DNA of 8,223 nucleotides, taken from Pseudomonadota bacterium (GTDB lineage: Bacteria > Pseudomonadota > Gammaproteobacteria > Halothiobacillales > Halothiobacillaceae). The stretch is from positions 1-8,223 of the forward strand of contig JAJYPA010000354.1 in the NCBI GenBank assembly GCA_021795795.1, in the 5' to 3' direction. The position numbers and the translations under genes are program-made. Position 1 is the stretch's first letter, and each line of letters begins with the position of its first letter. The notes below the pieces were generated by a model. That model made no database searches. It saw only the letters and a list, made by a program, of their open reading frames with translations, and was not told the origin of the DNA. Below are positions 1 to 5,545 of the stretch, piece by piece.

Positions 1-289
1 TCTCGTCGCCATCCCGTCCTGGTTCCGTCTCTCTCGTCTTGTTCATTCGCTGCGTTCCTTATCGGTTGGAGTACGCAGCGAACGTTAGCAGGGACAAAAA
101 ACCGTTTCTTGCATGCTTACCGGAAGGACACGAATGCTGTTATGAAGTCTCATTGTTTGCGATCCAGGCCAGCATATGCGTCCTAAGAGCATTACGATGA
201 GGCCAAAAGAGCCGCCCTATTGCGCAGAAACCCCATACAAATAATGCGACTGAGTGCTGCTGGTATCGCGACTAGAAGATAGCAGCATA
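1..289. other. Non-coding stretch with a strong hairpin and a GTTAG box
   Basis: I see no convincing gene here. The clearest structure is a perfect 10-bp inverted repeat, TTCGCTGCGT at 47-56 and ACGCAGCGAA at 73-82, with a 16-nt loop. It is followed at once by GTTAGCA (84-90). The right half therefore resembles the L'-R' end of an integron attC site, but no CTAAC box lies to the left, so a complete attC is not supported. A second imperfect hairpin, TGCTGCT at 255-261 with AGCAGCA at 281-287, sits just past the stop of the minus-strand gene that ends at 290. It could help end that transcript, although no T-run follows it. Confidence 0.4.
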
Positions 290-616
290 CTACTTTATGG
301 GCTCCCTCCCCAACCGGACGAAAAAACTTATCGTATGGTTTTTTCTGGTAAGATTCTGGCTGTCTGGAAAGGGCCCTAACGTACGCTGGACAATAAACCA
401 TGCATTATACACAGGCTCCATGTCATCACACTTTTTATCAAGATTCTCGCTCGTTAATGGACCAACTTTTTCCTTTACGATTTTCCAGAATAGATTCTCC
501 ACCTCCTCGTGGCTTTTGTCTACGATGACTGCGTTGTGCGCTTTACAATATTCTATGGTTTCATATAGATTTTCAGCCTGAAACCCTACATCCTCTTTAT
601 CTTGCCAATTAGACAT
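290..616 (-). CDS. Hypothetical protein, 108 aa
   Basis: I do not recognise this protein. It is small, charged and soluble-looking, with no signal peptide or membrane segment. It begins MSNWQDKEDVGFQAENL, and its first half is acidic and probably helical (ENLYETIEYCKAHNAVIVDKS). The reading frame stays open to a GTG at 724, but that extension would overlap the end of the upstream gene by 40 bases. I chose ATG at 616 because AGGGA lies five bases upstream; ATGs at 643 and 622 are alternatives. It follows the 685-1083 gene on the same strand with a gap of about 70 bases, so co-transcription is possible. The sequence around its start copies the 3' end of that upstream gene (16-bp direct repeat). 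Confidence 0.55.
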   Translation of the reverse strand: MSNWQDKEDVGFQAENLYETIEYCKAHNAVIVDKSHEEVENLFWKIVKEKVGPLTSENLDKKCDDMEPVYNAWFIVQRTLGPFPDSQNLTRKNHTISFFVRLGREPIK

Positions 617-700
617 GACCATCCCTATTTCGGTTGAGTACATAAATCCAAATTGCTTTCTTTGGGCCCGCTTTGACCCAAAGGTTAGGCATGACCATCC
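609..700. repeat. 16-bp direct repeat with 76-bp period
   Basis: TTAGACATGACCATCC at 609-624 and TTAGGCATGACCATCC at 685-700 match at 15 of 16 bases. On the minus strand the right copy ends one gene, because TAA at 687-685 lies inside it. The left copy carries the likely start codon of the next gene. GTTAGGC (684-690) fits the integron crossover consensus GTTRRRY, and the left copy has ATTAGAC at the matching place. Between the copies is a hairpin, CTTTGGGCC (660-668) with GACCCAAAG (675-683), 8 of 9 pairs. Possible origins are a local duplication, a decayed recombination-site pair or a small inserted element. Confidence 0.6.
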
Positions 701-1083
701 GACTCCGCAAGCGACAAGACGCACTTAAGAAAACACTTTGGTTCAAAGAAAGCCTTTTGCTCCTTAAATAGCACCGGCTCCGTTGCGGCTGCAAGCCAGA
801 CCGGTTCAGCAATGTGCACCGAGCCATTAGGTGCTTCGGGCAGTGCCCAATGTGGCAAAGTGCCTGACGCTACTAACGTACTCATGGCCATGAGCCGATA
901 CTCGATAGCCAACCCTTTCTCCGGCTCTCCCTTGAAAAGCCGAGCCATCAGGTGTAGACGGTCCTCCCAACCCCGATCCTCAAGCGGAAGCTTGTGAACC
1001 TCACTCGATGCCAGGAGTAAGCCATCAGCGGTGACGCGTGTTGCGTTTAGCCGCGCCGCCACATTTGAGAAAGTATTGCTCAT
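685..1083 (-). CDS. Hypothetical protein, 132 aa
   Basis: I do not recognise this family. The protein is mixed alpha/beta-looking and soluble, with no signal peptide. Visible stretches are a short N-terminal MSNTFSNVAARLNAT, a charged middle (LEDRGWEDRLHLMARLF) and a hydrophobic Trp/Pro-containing part (LPHWALPEAP). The frame opens at a GTG at 1119, but ATG at 1083 has AAGG nine bases upstream and is preferred. The stop codon TAA lies inside GCCTAAC read on the minus strand, an arrangement also seen where cassette genes end in an attC R'' box. No matching R' box follows, so this remains suggestive. It lies about 110 bases downstream of the 1197-2567 gene on the same strand. Confidence 0.55.
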   Translation of the reverse strand: MSNTFSNVAARLNATRVTADGLLLASSEVHKLPLEDRGWEDRLHLMARLFKGEPEKGLAIEYRLMAMSTLVASGTLPHWALPEAPNGSVHIAEPVWLAAATEPVLFKEQKAFFEPKCFLKCVLSLAESDGHA

Positions 1084-1127
1084 GCCCATATACCTTAAAC
1101 ACTCTGTATTGACATTCACGGCCTCAA

Positions 1128-1153
1128 CCGACGTGGCTTAAACTTAAGGTCGG
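1128..1153. other. Imperfect inverted repeat between two minus-strand genes
   Basis: CCGAC (1128-1132) pairs with GTCGG (1149-1153), enclosing CTTA/TAAG, with a GTGG bulge on the left arm. It lies 44 bases past the stop of the 1197-2567 gene and just upstream of the 685-1083 gene. It could be a processing or weak termination structure, or an operator. There is no T-run after the stem on the minus strand, so it is not a standard intrinsic terminator. Confidence 0.3.
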
Positions 1154-1196
1154 ATAAACCGCCACCCATTCAGACCCGCAATCGAGCACCCGCTCA

Positions 1197-2567
1197 TCAG
1201 ACAATTAGCATAAAATCCTCATGTGATTCTATAAACACATTAAGCCGTTCATTAATAGTGTGATAGTCGTGGATTATTTCGTCCTCAACCATTCTTGATT
1301 TTGCCGCTTCCTTGCCATAAAGCACAAAAAGCACTTCAGGCATAACGTACCGAAGAAATGCCAGCGCTTGCGGCCAACTAATAGCCAATGGGTTTTGCGT
1401 TATATAGACCTTGCCCGCGTTAATTAGCATAGCAACGGAGTTCGCGATCAATAATTGCCTTCTCAACTTCACTGATGATGCGGACGGGAGTGATTCGGCA
1501 AGAGTTTTCCCAGCTTTAATCGACCTCACGAAGTAACCGAGCCTGATGATAACTTCCGTAATCATAACAGGAATTGAGCCCGCCATAAAATGTCGAGAAT
1601 CATAGCCGCTACGGTACATCTGTCTTGCCACTTCTCCAATCGTATACTCGTGGTTGCCGATCTTGCCAAATTGGAGAAACTGGAGCAGCGGCATCAAAGG
1701 TGCAGGTAATCCTCCCGGAGTCGCCACATCAGAAGCTAAGTGCCCAAGCTGAACCTTCATCGCTTCGAGAATGCGAACGAACAGGTGCTCACCTTTAAGA
1801 AAGGGATCAGCAACCTGCTGCACAATCAAATGCCCGTTTATTCCGATCCCGGTAAACTCCCCAGTTAAAATATCTCGCACCCCGAAAATGAAACCCAACA
1901 AGGGATCATGACCGAGGGATTGAAAACGATGCGTTCGAGGTCCGAGACCTTTAACAGCCGATTTTAGAGTGCTATTAGTTGAGGCGTCATAGGGAACCCT
2001 ATACGCCTTTTCCAACTCTTTGATTGTGTCTGGCGGAAATAGGTTGCCGGTCTTTTCTTTTATTTTGTTAGACAACCAACCTCCTTTCGCCTTTGGACTC
2101 CCCATAAGACCCGCGTGAGCCGGAACGCCTACTAGTAGCACGTCAACCACGCCCGCGATAACGCCAGTTGCCACAGACAATGCTAAATCGTACCGATCAA
2201 ACGAATTAAACCAGTCTAGCTTGCTACCGATAGCGCTGTGTTTTTTCAACACCAAATCAATCTCGCTCCGTGTAAGCAGCGAGCTAAAATCAAAATATTC
2301 AGGCGTTGCCGCTTTTGCTTCAGCCAGAATGTCATCCCATGTCCTTGCTAAAACAACTGGCCGTAATGCTGTCCTGTTACTGGAATGGTCGTGCTCGGGA
2401 AGCTTATAGCCAAGCGATAGAAGCAATTGTTCTGAGCTATCTATTGTGGTAGATGCCTTGACGGAGTTCGTAGCTTCCGTTTGAGCAATCCCTTCCATCT
2501 GTTCTTTATGAAGAGTCGCTACACGCGCTCCCTCGTTTATGTGCTTATCGCTTGGCTTACCCCTCAT
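1197..2567 (-). CDS. Unknown 456-aa protein with membrane segment and THRF..SLGHDP motif
   Basis: I cannot name this family with confidence. Residues 1-120 are polar, with the Trp-containing stretch ARTWDDILAEAK near 74-85. Residues 127-149 are hydrophobic (LALSVATGVIAGVVDVLLVG) and could be a membrane helix. Residues 210-222 read PRTHRFQSLGHDP, followed by the hydrophobic LLGFIFGVRDILTG; the His/His-Asp spacing could be a metal site, which is inference. Further hydrophobic helices follow (about 340-360 and 375-400). The C-terminus is charged. ATG at 2567 overlaps the upstream stop as ATGA, with GGGAGG about nine bases before it, so translation is probably coupled to the 181-aa membrane protein. 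A GTG three codons earlier is less likely. The pairing suggests a two-part membrane-acting or defence module, but no function is proven. Confidence 0.7.
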   Translation of the reverse strand: MRGKPSDKHINEGARVATLHKEQMEGIAQTEATNSVKASTTIDSSEQLLLSLGYKLPEHDHSSNRTALRPVVLARTWDDILAEAKAATPEYFDFSSLLTRSEIDLVLKKHSAIGSKLDWFNSFDRYDLALSVATGVIAGVVDVLLVGVPAHAGLMGSPKAKGGWLSNKIKEKTGNLFPPDTIKELEKAYRVPYDASTNSTLKSAVKGLGPRTHRFQSLGHDPLLGFIFGVRDILTGEFTGIGINGHLIVQQVADPFLKGEHLFVRILEAMKVQLGHLASDVATPGGLPAPLMPLLQFLQFGKIGNHEYTIGEVARQMYRSGYDSRHFMAGSIPVMITEVIIRLGYFVRSIKAGKTLAESLPSASSVKLRRQLLIANSVAMLINAGKVYITQNPLAISWPQALAFLRYVMPEVLFVLYGKEAAKSRMVEDEIIHDYHTINERLNVFIESHEDFMLIV

Positions 2568-3109
2568 GCTGCACACCCTCCCAGATCGCCAGTTAGATCT
2601 TTGATAGCAGCCTGTAGTAGTATGTTCAGTCTAGTCAGATACTCGATTCTCTCCTTGTTCTTACCAGACGTGTCTTTCAGCTGCCTAATAATTCCATCGT
2701 GCTTGCGCAGAACCTCCTGGAGAAGCATTTCTTTCTTTTGTATAAGCCGCTTCTTGTTTCTCTGAGCAGTCCAAGCATATGCACCAACTCCTAAAAGAAC
2801 TGCCGGCGCAGCCAACACCGCTATTCCCGCAGCCATTCCACCTGCAACAAGTGAACCAGCAGCAGCTAAAGCGGATGTAATTCCCGCGGCGGAAAGGCCG
2901 GTCACCCCCGCATAATATAAAGCCGCAAAACCTATTGCTCCGCCTGCTCCAATACCGCTAGTCGCAGCGAGGGCGGCGTTCATGTCTCCATCATCCGAGA
3001 ACACGCGTGTCGTATCAGAAATCGCCGCATTTGCCTCATCTAATAGTTTTTCGACAGGTTTCAGCGATTCCGCATTTTTGTATAGCGGCTCTTTTGGATG
3101 GTTTACCAT
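2564..3109 (-). CDS. Small Gly/Ala-rich membrane protein, 181 aa
   Basis: Residues 1-45 are polar and acidic. Residues 48-113 form a long Gly/Ala-rich hydrophobic region (SGIGAGGAIGFAALYYAGVT onward) with many small-residue repeats, as in glycine-zipper membrane proteins and pore-type segments. Residues 115-172 are a highly charged helical tail (RNKKRLIQKKEMLLQEVL) that could form a coiled coil. There is no signal peptide. ATG at 3109 is chosen because GAGGGGGTG lies just upstream; a more distal in-frame start would add 22 residues with no clear ribosome binding site. Its TGA overlaps the ATG of the next gene, so the two are probably made together in fixed ratio. I recognise the general look of this family but not a proven function. 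Membrane pore, anchor or assembly partner are all possible. Confidence 0.75.
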   Translation of the reverse strand: MVNHPKEPLYKNAESLKPVEKLLDEANAAISDTTRVFSDDGDMNAALAATSGIGAGGAIGFAALYYAGVTGLSAAGITSALAAAGSLVAGGMAAGIAVLAAPAVLLGVGAYAWTAQRNKKRLIQKKEMLLQEVLRKHDGIIRQLKDTSGKNKERIEYLTRLNILLQAAIKDLTGDLGGCAA

Positions 3110-3210
3110 ATTCACCCCCTCTATTAATTCAGTAAGTGTAGCGATTGTTGAAGCCTTAATAAGGACCGCCCGCATCTTCCGTAGAGCCAGCTGTTAGGGC
3201 GCTTTACGAG

Positions 3211-3504
3211 TCAACGCATCCCCCAATAACATACCGGGTGATACCAGAAGGCAGGCTGGATGACCTGAATAAGCTGATGAAGCAACCTAGTATTGAGGGC
3301 CTGATCGAGAGGAGATATCCCCTGGGCGTTCTGGGCGTTAATGGCCTTTGTATAAGGGTAGGCGACCTGAATATCTTGGTAGGCTCCGCTGTAGGCAAAG
3401 CCCGCCAACTGTGTTCGCGGAGTAGCATATATGGGTGCTGCACACAGCAAGGACAGCCACAAAAACAGCCGTCCACGACCATGTGTCTTGGTTTTATTGT
3501 GCAA
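3211..3504 (-). CDS. Short exported protein with one ankyrin-like unit, probably truncated
   Basis: The N-terminus is a good signal peptide: basic residues 2-12, a hydrophobic core LFLWLSLLCAAPIYA (13-27) and likely cleavage after Ala27. The mature part contains NAQNAQGISPLDQAL, which resembles the start of an ankyrin repeat (N-x-x-G-x-(T/S)-PL-x-x-A). The frame ends after one such unit at residue 97, much shorter than usual ankyrin proteins, and the last 15 residues look unlike the family. The gene may therefore be truncated or frameshifted. The start would be TTG at 3504, with AAGGGGCGG upstream. It runs in the same direction as the membrane pair, about 100 bases before it. The product would be periplasmic. 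Confidence 0.5.
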   Translation of the reverse strand: MHNKTKTHGRGRLFLWLSLLCAAPIYATPRTQLAGFAYSGAYQDIQVAYPYTKAINAQNAQGISPLDQALNTRLLHQLIQVIQPAFWYHPVCYWGMR

Positions 3505-3911
3505 TGAACCCGCCCCTTCTTCTTGTTATGAGGGTATGCCATGCATGTAAGAATCTGGGGAATGACCATCGCAGACACGCCCCGTGCTCTATCTTCAGTA
3601 GAGCTCGTTTGAGTTTACTGGAGAATTGCCATAAAAGGAAACGAACTGCAGTACCGCTTCTGGCGGGCAGGACAGACCTGTTCCGGTAAGAAAGTGATCG
3701 TGCGGGGTGTTTTGGCCCCATAAGGTTCCTCCTTGCCGAAATTGGCGACCCTGGCGCAGAATATCCCGAACAACGCAAGTACGGACCGGTACTTGCAGGG
3801 AACAAGACTAAGGTATTCTTGTTCTAGCCGCCGAAAGAGACGGGGAAATGTCGGTCTGAATTGGGCTTTATTAGTCTTTCCTAGGTGGATCGGCGAGTCC
3901 GTCTATTACAG
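3505..3911. other. Non-coding, hairpin-rich stretch before cassette 1
   Basis: I see no gene with coding character here; the open frames lack ribosome sites and look compositionally random. The region contains several stems: GGGG/CCCC around TGTTTTGG (3705-3720), and two strong tandem hairpins at 3775-3824. It may be the leader of the plus-strand gene at 3939, the promoter region of the minus-strand gene at 3504, or a cassette that carries an RNA. It should also contain the attC preceding the crossover at 3912, but no CTAAC partner box is present. Confidence 0.35.
3775..3878 (+). promoter_or_regulatory. Tandem hairpins with a competing long-range pairing
   Basis: Hairpin A is GCAAGTAC (3775-3782) with GTACTTGC (3789-3796), 8 bp perfect and a 6-nt loop. 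Hairpin B is GAACAAGA (3800-3807) with TCTTGTTC (3817-3824), 8 bp perfect and a 9-nt loop. AAGACTAA (3804-3811) is also perfectly complementary to TTAGTCTT (3871-3878). That pairing uses part of hairpin B and so excludes it. Mutually exclusive pairings are a feature of attenuators and RNA switches. The stretch lies 61 bases or more upstream of the RHIM-like gene. Function is inferred only, and the same DNA could form operator sites. Confidence 0.3.
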
Positions 3912-3919
3912 GTTAGTGC
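3912..3919 (+). other. Integron crossover box GTTAGTGC at the start of cassette 1
   Basis: The crossover would be between G3912 and T3913. The assignment rests on pairing. GTTAGTGC pairs at all eight positions (one G-T) with GCGCTAAC, the R'' box at the far end of the same cassette (4468-4475), as expected when the cassette is circular. The start codon at 3939 is 26 bases inside, similar to the spacing in the next cassette. Confidence 0.55.
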
Positions 3920-4520
3920 TCTGATTAGGGAGACAGCAATGAACCCGTTCGCTTCGATGCAGAATGACACCGTCTACATTGAAAAACCGTCAGGTGAGCG
4001 TTATGGTCCTTACAAGACTGCACTTGGATCTAAAAATGGCTTTTCCGCCTCAATATTTGAAACGACGCTTGATGTTGAGGAGGGTTGGAGGCTAATTCGT
4101 CTCCTGCCAAGTAGGAAAGAAGAGATATTTACCATTCTGGAAGCTAACTACAGATCCGGCCTCCATGGCATTCCACCTCACTGGACCCTAAAACTTAGAA
4201 AGGAGAGTTCCCTAGCATCGGGAAATCGTTCGGCTACTACCATAAATATATCCAACTCCACCGGCATCCAGATTGGCGATCACAACGTCCAACATATTAT
4301 AAATAGCTTTATCGGCCTAATAGAGCAAATTCAGGCATCGGGCTCTTCCGCCCAGGAGAAAGATGAGGCGAAAGGAGTATTACGTCGAGCACTTGAAAAT
4401 CCAACAGTGGCTGCTGTGCTCGGTAGTGCTGTATCTGGTGTGCTACATCTTCTTAGATGAGCGTCTCGCGCTAACAAATAAGTCCAGTGGACGCCATACC
4501 GGCGCCGCTGATTCCCAATG
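3913..4520 (+). mobile_element. Gene cassette 1 (608 bp) carrying the RHIM-like gene
   Basis: The cassette is bounded by the crossover in GTTAGTGC on the left and the crossover in GTTAGAGC on the right. It contains one gene in the canonical direction and ends in its own attC. No integrase gene is in the window, so the unit would depend on one supplied elsewhere. The left neighbour lacks a recognisable attC. Confidence 0.6.
3939..4460 (+). CDS. RHIM-like amyloid-signalling protein, 173 aa
   Basis: The protein has three parts. Residues 9-88 look like a compact beta-rich domain (DTVYIEKPSGERYGPYKT ... GIPPHWTLKLRK). Residues 100-120 contain the core GIQIGDHNVQHI, which matches the RHIM pattern (I/V)-Q-(I/V/L)-G-x-x-N known from RIPK1, RIPK3 and ZBP1 and from bacterial amyloid-signalling motifs; I110, Q111, I112, G113 and N116 are the key residues. 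Residues 121-173 hold a helical, charged segment (SSAQEKDEAKGVLRRALENP) and a hydrophobic end (VAAVLGSAVSGVLHLL). RHIM motifs form functional amyloids that recruit a partner carrying a similar motif. ATG at 3939 has AGGGAG six bases upstream. I infer a sensor or adaptor role in defence or cell-death signalling. The motif match is strong; the function is not shown. Confidence 0.8.
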   Translation: MNPFASMQNDTVYIEKPSGERYGPYKTALGSKNGFSASIFETTLDVEEGWRLIRLLPSRKEEIFTILEANYRSGLHGIPPHWTLKLRKESSLASGNRSATTINISNSTGIQIGDHNVQHIINSFIGLIEQIQASGSSAQEKDEAKGVLRRALENPTVAAVLGSAVSGVLHLLR

Positions 4521-4527
4521 TTAGAGC
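4468..4527 (+). other. attC recombination site of cassette 1 (60 bp)
   Basis: R'' is GCGCTAAC (4468-4475). L'' is CAGTGGACGCC (4485-4495). The loop is ATACC. L' is GGCGCCGCTG (4501-4510). R' is GTTAGAGC (4520-4527). L'' and L' pair throughout except for one extrahelical A in the left arm (GTGG-A-CGCC), the same side as in classic aadA-type attC sites. This sets the orientation as plus. Two 9-nt unpaired spacers separate the R and L boxes. The site starts eight bases after the stop of the RHIM-like gene. Folding of this kind is what IntI integrases recognise in single-stranded form. Confidence 0.85.
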
Positions 4528-5517
4528 CACACATCACAGGGAATGGGCGTGGATAAGTACGTCGCTGAATCATTGGCAGACTATGTTGCGATCGCCACAT
4601 CGATTGCAAAGGAAATCGATGATGTTTGGTTTAGGGGGCACGCAAGCGCTTCATACCGACTAGTTCCATCCGTTCTTCGAGATGTACGTCCGTTGACCGA
4701 TGGAATGGGGAGCGCGGTGGGCGATGGCCAAATCATTATTTCCGAGGGGGGAACAGTAAAGGGAATAAGTCCTGAGAGCATGTTCTATGAGTTTAAGTCT
4801 AGGGCTGTTCCATTTCTCAATAGAGAGCCAGGGAACAATTTCGAATGGATGTTTTTGATGCAGCATTATGGGGTACCCACTAGATTGCTGGATTGGACAA
4901 CAAGTGCATTGATTGCGTTGTACTTTGCAATAGAATCTGTGTCAAAGCCAAGCGAGAATAGGCTGTATGACTGCCCACCTTCTGAGCAATTCCTTAATAA
5001 TGACGAATTTTGTTCTGAGGGGGCGGCAGTATTCGCAATAAGCCCTTCGTGTCTCAACAGCAAGACCGTCCTAACCCCATCAAAAATCTACCTCTGTGAT
5101 GATGCGGATTCATGGGAACATTATTTCGACCCGATGGCTAAAAATGGTGTTGATAACTTTCTCCCTATTGCGGTTCAATCTGCCCACATTGATACCAGAA
5201 TCAGAACACAATCAGGTCACTTTACTTTGCATGGGGCAAATATATGGCCGTTGGATTATTATGATGACCTGAGGGCGATATTGAAGAAAATATTTATACC
5301 GCACGAGGTCGTTGATGAGATGCTAAGGGATTTGGGTAGGTTAGGAATAACGGAATCCTTTATCTATCCTGGGCTGGAATCGTTGGCTAGAGATATTAAG
5401 AAAAGCGAGATCTATAATTATTCGAAGAGACGGTTCTAACTTAGGGTTGAAGTGGACGCCGGAAAGGCGTGCGGCGCTTCTCTATCATGTCAGGTGGCAG
5501 CACCGCACAACCAAGCG
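4521..5517 (+). mobile_element. Gene cassette 2 (997 bp) carrying the FRG gene
   Basis: The cassette runs from the crossover in GTTAGAGC (4520/4521) to the crossover in GTTAGAAC (5517/5518). In circular form its R'' box GTTCTAAC would pair with GTTAGAGC at all eight positions (one T-G). It contains a single gene in the canonical direction, starting 28 bases inside the boundary and ending within the attC R'' box. Confidence 0.7.
4549..5439 (+). CDS. FRG-domain protein, 296 aa
   Basis: This belongs to the FRG family, named for its F-R-G motif. Residues 27-44 read VWFRGHASASYRLVPSVLR-like sequence, the classic start (W27, F28-R29-G30, P40-S41, R44). Residues 104-127 contain MQHYGVPTRLLDWTTSALIA, the second hallmark (H106, Y107, T111-R112-L113-L114-D115-W116). 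Residues 206-229 have P...RIRTQSGHFTLHG, the third conserved block. There are no membrane segments and no RHIM-like motif, so it is probably cytoplasmic. FRG proteins are often found in defence islands, but their reaction is not firmly established; an enzymatic effector role is inference. GTG at 4549 has AGGGA six bases upstream and is preferred. The ATG at 4543 touches that site and is unlikely. The TAA stop is inside the attC. Confidence 0.85.
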   Translation: MDKYVAESLADYVAIATSIAKEIDDVWFRGHASASYRLVPSVLRDVRPLTDGMGSAVGDGQIIISEGGTVKGISPESMFYEFKSRAVPFLNREPGNNFEWMFLMQHYGVPTRLLDWTTSALIALYFAIESVSKPSENRLYDCPPSEQFLNNDEFCSEGAAVFAISPSCLNSKTVLTPSKIYLCDDADSWEHYFDPMAKNGVDNFLPIAVQSAHIDTRIRTQSGHFTLHGANIWPLDYYDDLRAILKKIFIPHEVVDEMLRDLGRLGITESFIYPGLESLARDIKKSEIYNYSKRRF

Positions 5518-5524
5518 TTAGAAC
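5433..5524 (+). other. attC recombination site of cassette 2 (92 bp)
   Basis: R'' GTTCTAAC (5433-5440) and R' GTTAGAAC (5517-5524) are perfect inverse complements. After a 4-nt unpaired spacer on each side, GGTTG (5445-5449) pairs with CAACC (5508-5512). The interior contains AGTGGACGCC (5451-5460), identical to the core of the 4468-4527 site, and a small stem CGCC/GGCG. The right half is longer and pairs less regularly. The FRG stop codon TAA is embedded in R'', as is common for cassette genes. Confidence 0.75.
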
Positions 5525-5545
5525 TCAATTCACCTTGGTGTAGGC

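Noticed and set aside
3152..3200. Possible attC ending in GTTAGGGC at 3193-3200 with GCCTTAAT as left box
   Set aside because: The R boxes pair with two wobbles, but no L-box stem forms in the 33 bases between, and the span is shorter than normal attC sites.
3494..3805. 103-codon minus-strand open frame
   Set aside because: Arg/Ser-rich random composition, no ribosome site, and it covers the hairpin region.
3804..3878. AAGACTAA / TTAGTCTT inverted repeat as a degenerate attC
   Set aside because: Both crossover bases differ from the AAC/GTT consensus, and the true crossover of cassette 1 lies 34 bases further right.
4549..5439. Second RHIM-like motif in the FRG protein
   Set aside because: I looked for I/V-Q-I/V/L-G followed by x-x-N and found none.
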